Below, piece by piece: positions 54,522 to 63,885 of a stretch of 64,000 bases of DNA. Below the pieces are notes generated by a model, which was given only the letters and a program-made list of their open reading frames with translations, did no database searches and was not told the origin of the DNA. The stretch is from positions 620,001-684,000 of the forward strand of contig NZ_JAUAMC010000002.1 of assembly GCF_031010195.1 (NCBI RefSeq), in the 5' to 3' direction. How positions within the stretch are numbered: the stretch's first letter is position 1; each line of letters opens with the position of its first letter. A program made the position numbers and the translations under genes. This DNA is from Halomonas sp. SpR8 (GTDB lineage Bacteria; Pseudomonadota; Gammaproteobacteria; Pseudomonadales; Halomonadaceae).

Positions 54522-55340
54522 TCAGCGCAGCACGTCTTCTTCTTTGAGGAGCTTATAGATCGCCTCGGCGCCCTGCTCGGGGGTCACGTCGGTGAGTATT
54601 TGCCCACCTTTGCCCTCGGCTTTGGAGGCCGCCGCTTTGAAGCGATCCCTTGCCGAAGCGGCTTTGACAATTTTTAAACGCTTAGGCCGTTTACGCGCAG
54701 GCGCCACGTGCCACTGAGCCAACTCAGTGTCAGCTACTGGCGTCGTGGCCGTCACCTCAAAGGTGGCTCGACGAGCCGGGCCAAACGCGCTCTGTCGCGC
54801 CACTGGCCCCGCTTCGTCCACGCTGATGATGGCGGGCAGGCGTACTTTGAGTCGACGACGCTGGCCACGAGGTAGCGCCTGAAGCAGCGTTACCACGCCA
54901 TTTTCCACCGTTTCTACCGCTGCCAGGCCGTTAACCAACGGCCAGCCGAGTTGCTCTGCCAGCGCATAGGGCAAAAGCCCAGAACCCTCTCCGCGCTCAG
55001 CCCGGGCTCCGGTGATCACTAGCTGAGGCGAGGTTGCAGCTAAGTGATCTGCAAGGGTCGAAATAGCATCGCTTCCTTCAGGCTGCTCCAGCAGGGTCAT
55101 GGACTCAAGTCCCATTCCCAGGTAGCCACGCAGGGCCGCCTCGCTGTCAGCATCCTGAGAACCGGCGTGTAATACGCTGATTTGGGTGCCCGGCAGTTCA
55201 GCTCCCATAGACAGCGCAAGCTCCAGGCCCCGTGCATCCTGTTCAGCCCGCCGCGCGCGTCCGGTAGTAGGATGACGCCCTATGGAGACTAGCACCGCCA
55301 CGTCGATTCCCTGTTGCTTTTGCTGTAGATCAGGCCGCAT
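54522..55340 (-). CDS. etfB: Electron transfer flavoprotein beta subunit of the dimethylglycine operon
   Basis: Beta subunit, 272 residues from the ATG at 55340 (MRPDLQQKQQGIDVAV). It shows the adenine-nucleotide-binding ETF fold (VAVLVSIGRHP, LVITGARAERGEGSGLLPYALAEQLGWPLV in parts) and LQALPRGQRRRLKVRLPAIISV. It pairs with etfA, overlapping it by 11 bp, and takes electrons from dimethylglycine demethylase. It corresponds to the etf pair next to dgcAB in Pseudomonas rather than the general fatty-acid ETF. An upstream frame to 55409 is rejected because it lies in etfA. Confidence 0.88.
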   Translation of the reverse strand: MRPDLQQKQQGIDVAVLVSIGRHPTTGRARRAEQDARGLELALSMGAELPGTQISVLHAGSQDADSEAALRGYLGMGLESMTLLEQPEGSDAISTLADHLAATSPQLVITGARAERGEGSGLLPYALAEQLGWPLVNGLAAVETVENGVVTLLQALPRGQRRRLKVRLPAIISVDEAGPVARQSAFGPARRATFEVTATTPVADTELAQWHVAPARKRPKRLKIVKAASARDRFKAAASKAEGKGGQILTDVTPEQGAEAIYKLLKEEDVLR

Positions 55341-56601
55341 CGCGCTGCCCTCCTCGCTGCTGCTCCACCATGGCCACCAACGCGGCAAGGATTTGGGTGC
55401 TGTCGCCAATCACCGCCAGATCGGCGCGCTTGATAATGTCGCAACCCGGATCGAGATTGATCGCCACCACCTTGTCGCAGCGCTGAATGCCCTGCAGGTG
55501 CTGGATAGCGCCAGAGATACCCACAGCCACATATACTCGGGCGGTTACCCAGGTACCGGTTGCCCCCACCTGACGGTCTCGTGCCATAAAACCGTCGTCC
55601 ACCGCAACCCGCGACGCCCCTTCGGTAGCACCGAGTACTTTCGCGGCGTGGTGGAAGGCGTCCCACTCTTTGATACCGTTGCCGCCAGAAAGGATGAACT
55701 CTGCCTCGGCCAGCGCCACGCCAGCAGGATCCACCGCCACCTGACCCAAATCTTCAATACGCGACAGGGTGGTGGGGACTGGTGCTGTCAGCATCAGGAG
55801 TTTGGCCGCGTGTCGGGTCTCATCTACCGGCTCAGCACACTCGGCCAGCGCCAATGCAACCCGCGGTAGAGGGCGTTGAATATCCAGGCTCCCGGCGGCC
55901 CCCCGGGTCGTACAGTGCCAACCCAGTGGAGCCGCGTGATCAGCTTCGATCTGCCACACCCCCGTGGCAGCGCGTTCACCCAGCCGTAAAGCCAGCCGCC
56001 GCCCCAGATCGGCCCCGCCCAAGGGCGAGTCCGGCAGCAGCCAAAAACGTGGCGCCATCTCCCGCTCTACGGCGCTTAACGCCGCTAGGCGTGCTTCGGG
56101 GGAGAACCCCGCGTAGACGTCATCGTCAAGAAGCACAACCCGATCAATCCCGGCGTCGCCTAAGGCGTCTTCCTTATGCTCACCAAACAGAATTGCCACC
56201 ACAACGCCGGGCTGTTCGGCGTTGGCGTCCGCCACGCGCCGGGCCAGCCCTAGCAGATCTTTGTCGTGGCCTGAGAGACGCCCACCGGTCAGGTCGGGCA
56301 CCACGGCCACCAGGAAGGTGGGATCTTCAATCGTCACTGTTCGACGGCTATCTTGAGGAGCCGTCGTGGTCGCGGCGGACTGCCCGCCTTGCTGAAGGCC
56401 ACTACGGTCAATACGCTTGACGCCATTGGGGCCGATAAAGCCGACGGCACGAGGGTTCTTGCGCATCACGCCGTTGGGCCCCAGCCACTCGCTGACGGCT
56501 GCGCCGCCGCCCATGTCGGTGATCACGCTAGCATAATCGGGATGCAGACGGTTCCGGGCGATCCATTCACGACGTGGGTCGCGACGAATAATCTCACTCA
56601 T
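55330..56601 (-). CDS. etfA: Electron transfer flavoprotein alpha subunit of the dimethylglycine operon
   Basis: FAD-carrying alpha subunit of 423 residues. The N-terminal 85 residues are an extension (RRDPRREWIARNRLHPD) longer than in the housekeeping ETF. The C-terminal FAD domain has GGNGIKEWDAFHHAAKVLGA, the RQVGATGTWV loop and YVAVGISGAIQHLQGI, all typical. It overlaps dgcB by 4 bp and etfB by 11 bp, so the genes form one operon. Confidence 0.92.
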   Translation of the reverse strand: MSEIIRRDPRREWIARNRLHPDYASVITDMGGGAAVSEWLGPNGVMRKNPRAVGFIGPNGVKRIDRSGLQQGGQSAATTTAPQDSRRTVTIEDPTFLVAVVPDLTGGRLSGHDKDLLGLARRVADANAEQPGVVVAILFGEHKEDALGDAGIDRVVLLDDDVYAGFSPEARLAALSAVEREMAPRFWLLPDSPLGGADLGRRLALRLGERAATGVWQIEADHAAPLGWHCTTRGAAGSLDIQRPLPRVALALAECAEPVDETRHAAKLLMLTAPVPTTLSRIEDLGQVAVDPAGVALAEAEFILSGGNGIKEWDAFHHAAKVLGATEGASRVAVDDGFMARDRQVGATGTWVTARVYVAVGISGAIQHLQGIQRCDKVVAINLDPGCDIIKRADLAVIGDSTQILAALVAMVEQQRGGQRDAA

Positions 56602-58610
56602 ACGATCACCTCTTCAGCAGTCGTCGTTGCAGCAGGCCGCCGGGATCCGCCAGACGCCTCATCAGTGGGGCGCTCAACGAGAGCATCGGCCACCAGTTCG
56701 GCGATATCGCGCACCTCGGCGCTAGCATCCACCACACCTTCCAGCATGGCGGTGCACTGTGGGCAACCCACTGCGACCAGCTCGGCGCCGCTCTCTTTGA
56801 CGTCATTCATGCGCATATCGGGAATTCGCCGCTCACCGGGGATATCGGTAATCGGTGCCCCGCCACCGCCGCCGCAGCAGCGCGAGCGGAAGCCGGAGCG
56901 TTCCATTTCCTTGACCTCGATGCCCAGCGCCTTAAGCACGTTGCGCGGTGCCTCAAACTCACCGTTATAGCGCCCCAGGTAACAGGGATCGTGATAGGTG
57001 ACGCTGCCGCCCTTCCAGGGCGAGAATGTCAGCCGACCAGCGTCATACAATTCAGCAATAAAAGTGCTGTGGTGGCGTACATCGTAATGTCCGCCTAGCT
57101 CTCCATACTCATTGCCCAACACATGAAAGCTGTGGGGATCGCAGGTCACGATCTGCAGGAAACGATACTTGGAAAGGGTGGCAATATTGCGCTTCGCCAG
57201 GGCCTGGAACGTCGCCTCATCGCCCAGGCGCCTCGCCACGTCGCCGCTATCGCGCTCCTCCGTACCCAACACCGCGAAATCTACTTCAGCGGCACGCAGC
57301 ACTTTGACCAGTGCGCGCAGGGTTCGCTGGTTGCGCATATCAAAGGCGCCATCCCCTAGCCACAGCAGAACGTCGACCTGCTTGAGATCTGACATTAGCG
57401 GCAGGTTAAGATCCGCTGCCCAGTTGAGTCGTGAGCCAGGATCGAAACCGCCGGGATTGTCGGTAGCAATCAGATTATCGAGCACCTCGGCGCCTTTATT
57501 GGGCGTTTTGCCTCGCTCCAGGGTCAGGTAACGACGCATATCGACAATCGCATCCACGTGCTCGATCATCATCGGGCACTCTTCGACACAGGCGCGGCAG
57601 GTGGTGCAAGACCAAAGCGTATCAGCGTCGACCAAGGCCTTCCCTTCCAGCGCCACGATGGGCCCATGGGGAGTCCCGGCGTGCTCTCCTATCGGCTTGC
57701 CAGGGTAGGGCGAGCCAGCATAGGCTGCATCGCTTCCCCCCGCCATACCTACGACCATGTCCTGGATCAACTTCTTGGGGTTGAGCGGTTGACCCGCGGC
57801 AAATGCCGGGCACACCGCCTCACAGCGACCACACTGTACGCAGGCATCGAAGCCCAGCAGTTGATTCCAGGTGAAGTCGGCAGGCTTTTCCACGCCTAGT
57901 GGAGCCGCCTCGTCTTCCAGGTTCAGCGCCTTGAGGCCCGTTGAGCGGCCAGCCCCCCCTTTTTTCGTGGAGAAGCGCTCGGCGCGGCGATGAAAAGCTA
58001 GATGCAAGGCACCGGCGAAGGCGTGCTTCATGGGCCCGCCCCAGGTCATGCCAAAAAACATTTCGCCCAGGCCCCAAGCCACCACGCCCGCTAACACCAG
58101 CGCCAGCAGCCAACTACCACTGCCTTCAATCAAACCGTCGGGCAGCAGACCTACCGTGGGCAGCGTGATCAGGAAGACACCTATTGAAAACGCCATGAGA
58201 CTCTTGGGCAGGCGCATCCAGGGGCCCTTGGAGAGCCGCGCGGGTGGGTTGATCCGCCGTCGTGCCACGAAGAGGCTGCCGACAAACATGGAAGCGCTAG
58301 CCAGCAGCAGTAATCCACCCAGCAGCGGATTAGCAATACCAAGCCCATGCACCAGGATCATCAGCGCGGCGGCAGCCACGAAACCACCGGCGGTGGCCAC
58401 GTGGGTGTTGGAGATCATTTTGTCACGCCCTACGACGTGGTGCAGATCCACCAAATAGCGGCGCGGCAGCGCCACCAGCCCCTTGAGCAGGTTAACCCGT
58501 GAGGGTCGCCCCTGTCGCCACAGGCGTATACGGCGCACGGCGCCGATCACCGCCAGGGCCAGGGCGGTGAAAATCAGTATCGGCAAGAGCGTTTCGAGCA
58601 TGGTGCTCAC
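56598..58610 (-). CDS. dgcB: Dimethylglycine demethylation protein DgcB (iron-sulfur membrane subunit)
   Basis: A 670-residue protein with an N-terminal membrane region (about five segments, to residue 200). A ferredoxin-type domain follows with CVQCGRCEAVCPAF and CTTCRACVEECPM. The C-terminal half has two CCG domains, one ending in RSRCCGGGGGAPITDIP. This heterodisulfide-reductase-like layout matches DgcB. It probably moves electrons from DgcA to the ETF or the quinone pool. A GC-rich hairpin without a T-run (58639-58661) lies in the 74-bp gap after dgcA and may adjust the ratio of the two products. Confidence 0.92.
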   Translation of the reverse strand: MSTMLETLLPILIFTALALAVIGAVRRIRLWRQGRPSRVNLLKGLVALPRRYLVDLHHVVGRDKMISNTHVATAGGFVAAAALMILVHGLGIANPLLGGLLLLASASMFVGSLFVARRRINPPARLSKGPWMRLPKSLMAFSIGVFLITLPTVGLLPDGLIEGSGSWLLALVLAGVVAWGLGEMFFGMTWGGPMKHAFAGALHLAFHRRAERFSTKKGGAGRSTGLKALNLEDEAAPLGVEKPADFTWNQLLGFDACVQCGRCEAVCPAFAAGQPLNPKKLIQDMVVGMAGGSDAAYAGSPYPGKPIGEHAGTPHGPIVALEGKALVDADTLWSCTTCRACVEECPMMIEHVDAIVDMRRYLTLERGKTPNKGAEVLDNLIATDNPGGFDPGSRLNWAADLNLPLMSDLKQVDVLLWLGDGAFDMRNQRTLRALVKVLRAAEVDFAVLGTEERDSGDVARRLGDEATFQALAKRNIATLSKYRFLQIVTCDPHSFHVLGNEYGELGGHYDVRHHSTFIAELYDAGRLTFSPWKGGSVTYHDPCYLGRYNGEFEAPRNVLKALGIEVKEMERSGFRSRCCGGGGGAPITDIPGERRIPDMRMNDVKESGAELVAVGCPQCTAMLEGVVDASAEVRDIAELVADALVERPTDEASGGSRRPAATTTAEEVIV

Positions 58611-58684
58611 CTCATCTTTGGTGCCATTGGCTTCGGCGGCGGGGCTGCTCTGGCGCCCCGCATTATTGTTGGCTTTCGCCTAAG

Positions 58685-60757
58685 TCAAAAGTCCTTGCAG
58701 ATTCGCAGGGCGTCGTAGATGGCCGCATGGGTATTGCGCGGTGCCGTGCAGTCGCCTAGGCGGAACAGCAGGAAGCCCTCCCCTTCTTCGCTCAAGCTGG
58801 GCTGTGGCTGGATCGCGTAGAGCGCTTCCAGATTCACTTGGCCTTTGTTGCGGGACTGCTCTTTAAGGGCGTAGTAGAGCGCCTCATCGGGACGAACACC
58901 GTTCTCAACGACCACCTGATCCACCACGCGCTCTTCCAGGGCACCGGTGTACTCATTTTCGAGCACCGCCACCAGGGTGTCGCCCTCGCGGTAAACCTTA
59001 TGCAGCATCAGGTCGGAGGACATGATGACCTCCTTCTCGTAGAGACTGCGGTAGTAGGTGGGGAAGGTGGTGCCGCCCACCGCCGCACCGGGCTTGATAT
59101 CGTCGGTAACGATCTCCACCTTAGCGCCCTTATCGGCAAGAAAATCTGCCGCCGAAACGCCGGAGAATTCGCAGATGGCGTCATAAATCAGCACATTCTT
59201 ACCGGGAGCCACCTTGCCAGAAAGGATATCCCAGGTGCTGACCACCAAGCTTTCCTCGGTATTCTCGGAGTAGCCCCACTCTGGGTGCTGGCTAAGGAAC
59301 GGCTGGCCTCCGGTGGCTAGTACGACGATATCCGGGCGCAGGTCGAGCAGTGTTGCCTCATCGGCGCGGGTGCCCAGACGCAGATCGACTTTCAGCCGCG
59401 CTAGCTCCAGTTGGTACCAGCGGGTGATACCGGCGATCTGGTCGCGTTGCGGGGCCTGAGCAGCAATGGTGATCTGTCCACCTAGCGCTTCAGCCGCCTC
59501 AAACAGGGTGACATCGTGTCCGCGCTCAGCGGCGACGCGAGCGGCCTCCATACCGCCGGGGCCTCCGCCCACCACCACGACTTTGCGCTTGGCACCTTCT
59601 GTTTTTTCAATGATATGCGGCAAACCCATGTATTCCCGCGACGTCGCCGCGTTCTGGATACAAAGCACGTCAAGGCCTTGATATTGGCGGTCGATGCAGT
59701 AGTTGGCGCCCACGCACTGCTTGATCTGGTCTATCTGGCCCATCTTGATCTTAGCGATCAGGTGCGGGTCGGCGATATGTGCCCGGGTCATGCCCACCAG
59801 GTCTACATAGCCACCCTCAAGAATTCGCTGAGCCTGATTGGGGTCTTTGATGTTCTGGGCGTGGATCACCGGTACGGTTACCACTTCCTTGATCCCCGCC
59901 GCCAGATGCAGAAAAGGCTCCGGCGGATAGGACATATTGGGAATGACGTTGGCTAGCGTGTTGTGCGTGTCGCAGCCGGAACCGATCACGCCGAAAAAGT
60001 CGACCTGGCCGGTGGCATCGTAGTAAGCGGCGATCTGCTTCATGTCGTCGTGGGAGAGACCGTCTGGGTGGAACTCGTCGCCACAGATACGCATACCGAC
60101 GCAGAAGTCGTCACCCACCTCAGCACGTACCGCCTTAAGCACCTCTAGGCCGAATTTCATACGACCCTCGAAGCTACCGCCCCACTCATCCTCGCGCTTG
60201 TTAACCCGCGGGCTCCAGAACTGATCGATCAAATGCTGGTGCACTGCGGAAAGCTCAACGCCGTCGAGCCCGCCTTCCTTCGCCCGGCGAGCCGCCTGGG
60301 CGAAGTCGCCGATGATGCGCCAGATTTCTTCTTCCTCAATGGTCTTGCAGGTAGAGCGGTGCACCGGTTCGCGGATACCGGAGGGTGATACCAGGGTCGA
60401 CCAGTCGAAACCGTCCCAGCGAGAGCGGCGCCCCATGTGGGTAATCTGGATCATGATCTTGCCACCATGCTTGTGCACGGCATCGGCCAGATTCTGAAAA
60501 TGTGGAATGATGCGGTCGGTGGACAGGTTTACCGAACTCCACCAACCCTGGGGGCTGTCGATAGACACGACCGACGAGCCTCCGCAGATACACAGGCCGC
60601 AACCACCTTTGGCCTTCTCCTCGTAGTATCTGACGTAGCGTTCAGTGGTCATGCCGCCGTCGGTGGCATGCACCTCGGCATGGGCGGTGCTGACCACACG
60701 ATTGCGGATGGTCAACTTGCCGATCTCAATCGGTTCGAAAATTGCGTCAAATGCCAT
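58685..60757 (-). CDS. dgcA: Dimethylglycine demethylase DgcA
   Basis: Old-yellow-enzyme / trimethylamine-dehydrogenase-like flavoprotein of 690 residues that demethylates dimethylglycine to sarcosine. The TIM barrel (about 1-370) is followed by an NAD/FAD module with VVVVGGGPGGMEAARVAAERG. At the 4Fe-4S site the second of four cysteines is Ala: CVGANYC then C in VLCIQN, where trimethylamine dehydrogenase has CxxCxxC. It lies 24 bp after the PA5397-like gene and 74 bp before dgcB. Confidence 0.93.
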   Translation of the reverse strand: MAFDAIFEPIEIGKLTIRNRVVSTAHAEVHATDGGMTTERYVRYYEEKAKGGCGLCICGGSSVVSIDSPQGWWSSVNLSTDRIIPHFQNLADAVHKHGGKIMIQITHMGRRSRWDGFDWSTLVSPSGIREPVHRSTCKTIEEEEIWRIIGDFAQAARRAKEGGLDGVELSAVHQHLIDQFWSPRVNKREDEWGGSFEGRMKFGLEVLKAVRAEVGDDFCVGMRICGDEFHPDGLSHDDMKQIAAYYDATGQVDFFGVIGSGCDTHNTLANVIPNMSYPPEPFLHLAAGIKEVVTVPVIHAQNIKDPNQAQRILEGGYVDLVGMTRAHIADPHLIAKIKMGQIDQIKQCVGANYCIDRQYQGLDVLCIQNAATSREYMGLPHIIEKTEGAKRKVVVVGGGPGGMEAARVAAERGHDVTLFEAAEALGGQITIAAQAPQRDQIAGITRWYQLELARLKVDLRLGTRADEATLLDLRPDIVVLATGGQPFLSQHPEWGYSENTEESLVVSTWDILSGKVAPGKNVLIYDAICEFSGVSAADFLADKGAKVEIVTDDIKPGAAVGGTTFPTYYRSLYEKEVIMSSDLMLHKVYREGDTLVAVLENEYTGALEERVVDQVVVENGVRPDEALYYALKEQSRNKGQVNLEALYAIQPQPSLSEEGEGFLLFRLGDCTAPRNTHAAIYDALRICKDF

Positions 60758-60781
60758 GATTTTCTCTCCTCATTCCCGCGG

Positions 60782-61327
60782 TTAGCGGGTGGCGTCGGTC
60801 AGCGGCCTAACGTCAAATACGCCGACATCGCAGCCTTCTTCGGCCCCACTCTGCGTTTGCTCGGCGACGGTGCGCAGTGAGCTTCCGCGTGCGGCGAGGA
60901 TTTGATCCATGGCCCCGGCGAACCAGCCAGTGAACATGTACTCTTCTTTTTTTCCCGTCTTGCCAAGCTGGTAAACAAAGGCGCTGTGCTCCAGCCGCAC
61001 TCTCGCCGTACCGGCATCAAGGTCAATCTGCTCGGTAATGAAAAGCCCCCAGCCGCGCTGGGAAAGACGCGTCATGTAGTGCTCAAATACGGCGACGCCT
61101 TCAAGACCATGGCACTCGGCCTCTTTCTCGCACCAGTGCCAGGCACTCTTGTAGCCAGCGTGGTAGAGGATCTCGGCGTACTTCTCGGCACCCAGCGCTT
61201 CCTCTACCGCGACATGGTTGTTGATAAAAAAGTGCCGCGGCACATACAGCATCGGCAATGCGTCACTTGTCCAGACGCCGGTCTCACTATCTACTTCGAT
61301 GGGCAGTGCGGGGGCCAGTTTGGTCAC
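60782..61327 (-). CDS. PA5397-like conserved protein (DUF5943 type) of the dimethylglycine operon
   Basis: A 181-residue cytosolic protein of unknown function, recognised by position and by sequence such as GVWTSDALPMLYVPRHFFINN and HAGYKSAWHWCEKEAE. The start is GTG at 61327 with GAGGAAG seven bases upstream. It always accompanies dgcA in the Pseudomonas cluster as I remember it, between the dipeptidase-like gene and dgcA. It resembles small-molecule-binding helper domains, but I assign no reaction. Confidence 0.78.
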   Translation of the reverse strand: MTKLAPALPIEVDSETGVWTSDALPMLYVPRHFFINNHVAVEEALGAEKYAEILYHAGYKSAWHWCEKEAECHGLEGVAVFEHYMTRLSQRGWGLFITEQIDLDAGTARVRLEHSAFVYQLGKTGKKEEYMFTGWFAGAMDQILAARGSSLRTVAEQTQSGAEEGCDVGVFDVRPLTDATR

Positions 61328-61386
61328 GGTTATCTTCCTCAGGTCTTGCTGATTGTTATGAAGTGGCTAATTAGCCGTTCTGCAAG

Positions 61387-61500
61387 GGAAGCGGCGCCGG
61401 GGATAGGCCGTAGAGGGGGTCTTTTGCCATGGATGGCAAAAGTAGCGCCCAGGGAGGGGTTCACAGCGCCCCCTCGTAGGCCTATCGCCGGTAAAGCCGC
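61387..61500. repeat. Large imperfect inverted repeat between the dipeptidase and PA5397-like genes
   Basis: Outer arms GGGATAGGCCGTAGAGGGGG (61394-61414 region) and CCCCCTCGTAGGCCTATCGC (61474-61494 region) are mutually complementary with few mismatches. They enclose a perfect 22-bp palindromic hairpin, CTTTTGCCATGGATGGCAAA-AG (61421-61442). The structure resembles a dispersed intergenic element. The GCCATGGATGGC core is shared with 3809-3820. Confidence 0.7.
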
Positions 61501-61513
61501 GTGGTAAGACTCA

Positions 61514-62491
61514 TCAGCTTCCCCACACGTCCTTAAGCACGCGCACCCAGTTCTCGCCCATGATCTTGCGCACCTGAGACTCACTCATACCGCGCTTCAG
61601 AAGCGCCTCGGTCAGGTTGGGGAACTCTCCGACGGTGCGAATCCCCTCGGGGTTGATGATCTTGCCAAAGTCCGTCAGGCGACGGGCGTAGCCCTTGTCA
61701 TGGGTCAACCACTCGAAGAACTCCTGGCCATGTCCCTGGGTAAAGTCGGTGCCGATCCCGATGGCATCCTCACCGACGATATTCATGATGTATTCGATGG
61801 CCTCGCAATAATCCTCAATGGTGGAATCGATGCCTTTCTTGAGGAACGGGGTAAACATGGTGACGCCGACAAAGCCGCCGTGGTCGGCAATAAACTTGAG
61901 CTCTTGATCGGATTTATTGCGCGGATGCTCTTTAAGGCCGGAGGGAAGGCAGTGGGAGTAACAGACCGGCTTTTTAGACTCCAGAATCACTTCCTCGGAG
62001 GTTTTGGCACCGACATGGGAGAGGTCGCACATGATACCGACGCGGTTCATCTCGGCGACGATCTCACGGCCAAACCCGGACAAGCCGCCATCGCGTTCGT
62101 AGCAGCCGGTGCCCACCAGGTTCTGGGTGTTGTAGCACATCTGCACGATGCCCACGCCGAGCTGCTTGAAGATCTCTACGTAGCCAATTTGGTCTTCAAA
62201 GGCATGGGCATTCTGAAAACCGAAGATAATACCGGTCTTACCCTCTTCTTTGGCGCGGGTGATATCCGCTGTGGTGCGCACCGGACGCACCAAATCGCTA
62301 CATTCGGCCATCAACTGATTGGACTTGACGATATTATCGACCGTGGCCTGAAAACCCTCCCATACTGAGACGGTGCAGTTGGCAGCGGTCAGGCCACCGC
62401 GACGCATGTCCTCAAGCAGCTCACGATTCCATTTGGCAATGATCAGGCCGTCAATGACGATGGCGTCATTGTGCAGTTCAGAGGGGGTCAT
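61514..62491 (-). CDS. Membrane-dipeptidase-like hydrolase (PA5396-like)
   Basis: Peptidase M19 (renal dipeptidase) family protein of 325 residues. Metal-binding regions are visible: AIVIDGLIIAKWN near the N-terminus, IMCDLSHVGAKT and VCYSHCLPSGLKEHPRNKSDQE (as SHCLP and HPRNKSD). GIGTDFTQGHGQEFFEW is the last conserved block. It has no signal peptide, so it acts in the cytosol. It heads the operon that continues with the PA5397-like gene, dgcA, dgcB, etfA and etfB, as in Pseudomonas. Its role in betaine catabolism is not known. Confidence 0.87.
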   Translation of the reverse strand: MTPSELHNDAIVIDGLIIAKWNRELLEDMRRGGLTAANCTVSVWEGFQATVDNIVKSNQLMAECSDLVRPVRTTADITRAKEEGKTGIIFGFQNAHAFEDQIGYVEIFKQLGVGIVQMCYNTQNLVGTGCYERDGGLSGFGREIVAEMNRVGIMCDLSHVGAKTSEEVILESKKPVCYSHCLPSGLKEHPRNKSDQELKFIADHGGFVGVTMFTPFLKKGIDSTIEDYCEAIEYIMNIVGEDAIGIGTDFTQGHGQEFFEWLTHDKGYARRLTDFGKIINPEGIRTVGEFPNLTEALLKRGMSESQVRKIMGENWVRVLKDVWGS

Positions 62492-62683
62492 AGCTAAGCT
62501 CCAGCATTGATGAATGTAGCGAGCATAGCGCTGACATCGGGGGGAGCTGCTCTTGGAAACGACAGCGGAAATTCCAAAAGCGTCATGTCATCGCGAACAC
62601 GACCACTACTCGCGTAACTGCAAAAAATTTATCGCAACGTCACGCTGGGCAAAGTCACGCTCGAATGGAGCATAGCGGTCATG

Positions 62684-62714
62684 AAAAAATGTGCTGCCCG
62701 ACGCCGGGCAGCAC
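62684..62714 (-). terminator. Terminator of the gbdR-type gene
   Basis: Perfect 10-bp stem GTGCTGCCCG/CGGGCAGCAC, followed on the minus strand by ATTTTTTC. It lies 25 bp after the stop codon. Confidence 0.92.
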
Positions 62715-62739
62715 GTTATGAGGATGGATGACGCAGTAG

Positions 62740-63885
62740 CTATCGGTCCAGCAGCAGCACGCTGGCAAAGGTCGGCTCTCCCTGCGCATTGGCGAGTGCC
62801 TGCTGAGCACCAGAGGAGGGCTCTTGGGCTGCAGATGCGTTCCCCCACTGCCTGAGCAAAGGTGGCGACTTAGGGCTACTACCTGGTCGCTCAAAGCCTC
62901 CCAGGCGCTCATTTCTCGGCGGCACGCCGAAATATTCGCGGTAACACTTGGAAAAATGGGGCGTCGAAACGAAACCGCAAACCGAGGCAATCTCAATGAT
63001 CGACAAGGGAGTTTGCTTGAGCAATTGCCGTGCGCGTACTAGTCGTAACTTGAGATAATAGCGAGACGGCGAGCAGAGCAAATAGCGCTGGAATAATCGC
63101 TCTAACTGGCGACGCGAAACATCCACATAACGTGCCAGCTCATCGAGTTCAATCGGTTCCTCAAGGTTGGATTCCATCAACGCCACAATCTCTAACAGCT
63201 TGGGCTGAGTAGTGCCCAACACGTGCTTAAGAGGAACCCGCTGTTGATCCTGTTCGTTACGCACGCGCTCATAAATAAACATCTCGGAGATGCCTGCTGA
63301 AAGCTCGCGCCCATGGTCGTGGGCAATCAAATTAAGCATCATATCGAGCGGCGCAGTGCCGCCAGAGGCGGTAAATCGATCACGATCAATAGAGAAAAGA
63401 TGCGGGGTCAGGGTGACGTTGGGGAAGGCTTCCTGCATGGAGGCCAGACACTCCCAGTGCACACTGGTTTCATAGTGGTCCAGTAACCCCGCCTGTCCTA
63501 ATGCCCAACTACCCGTACATACTGAGCCTAATCGTTTTAACTGGCGTGATTGAGACTGCAGCCAACGCACGTGCTCACGAGTAACGCTATGCTGTGGCCT
63601 TACTCCGCCACAAACGACTACCCATTCAAGCGAAAGCGGGGTATGCATGGACGCATCAGGCGTCACCTGCAGCCCATCGCTGGCGCGCACCGGCAAGCCG
63701 TCTTGGGTCAAGGTATACCAGCGATACAATTCACGGCCAGCCAACTGATTAGCCATCCGCAAAGGGTCTATCGCTGATGCCAGGGAGATCAACGTGAAGT
63801 TATCTAGCAGTAGAAAGCCAAGGGTTTGCGGTTCGCCCGCGCGTTTGGTACTTGCTGCCGGGTCTTTTGCTTGATTTGATGTCAT
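62740..63885 (-). CDS. gbdR: GbdR-type AraC-family activator of betaine catabolism
   Basis: A 381-residue regulator. The N-terminal DJ-1/GATase-like ligand domain has FLLLDNFTLISLASAIDPLRM and GSVCTGSWALGQAGLLD. The C-terminal AraC domain carries two helix-turn-helix motifs (LARYVDVSRRQLERLFQRY and IIEIASVCGFVSTPHFSKCY). In Pseudomonas GbdR senses glycine betaine and dimethylglycine and activates gbc, dgc and sox genes. I choose the ATG at 63885 because GAGGG precedes it. A GTG at 63903 is possible. It is transcribed toward the dgc operon but isolated from it by a terminator. Confidence 0.9.
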   Translation of the reverse strand: MTSNQAKDPAASTKRAGEPQTLGFLLLDNFTLISLASAIDPLRMANQLAGRELYRWYTLTQDGLPVRASDGLQVTPDASMHTPLSLEWVVVCGGVRPQHSVTREHVRWLQSQSRQLKRLGSVCTGSWALGQAGLLDHYETSVHWECLASMQEAFPNVTLTPHLFSIDRDRFTASGGTAPLDMMLNLIAHDHGRELSAGISEMFIYERVRNEQDQQRVPLKHVLGTTQPKLLEIVALMESNLEEPIELDELARYVDVSRRQLERLFQRYLLCSPSRYYLKLRLVRARQLLKQTPLSIIEIASVCGFVSTPHFSKCYREYFGVPPRNERLGGFERPGSSPKSPPLLRQWGNASAAQEPSSGAQQALANAQGEPTFASVLLLDR

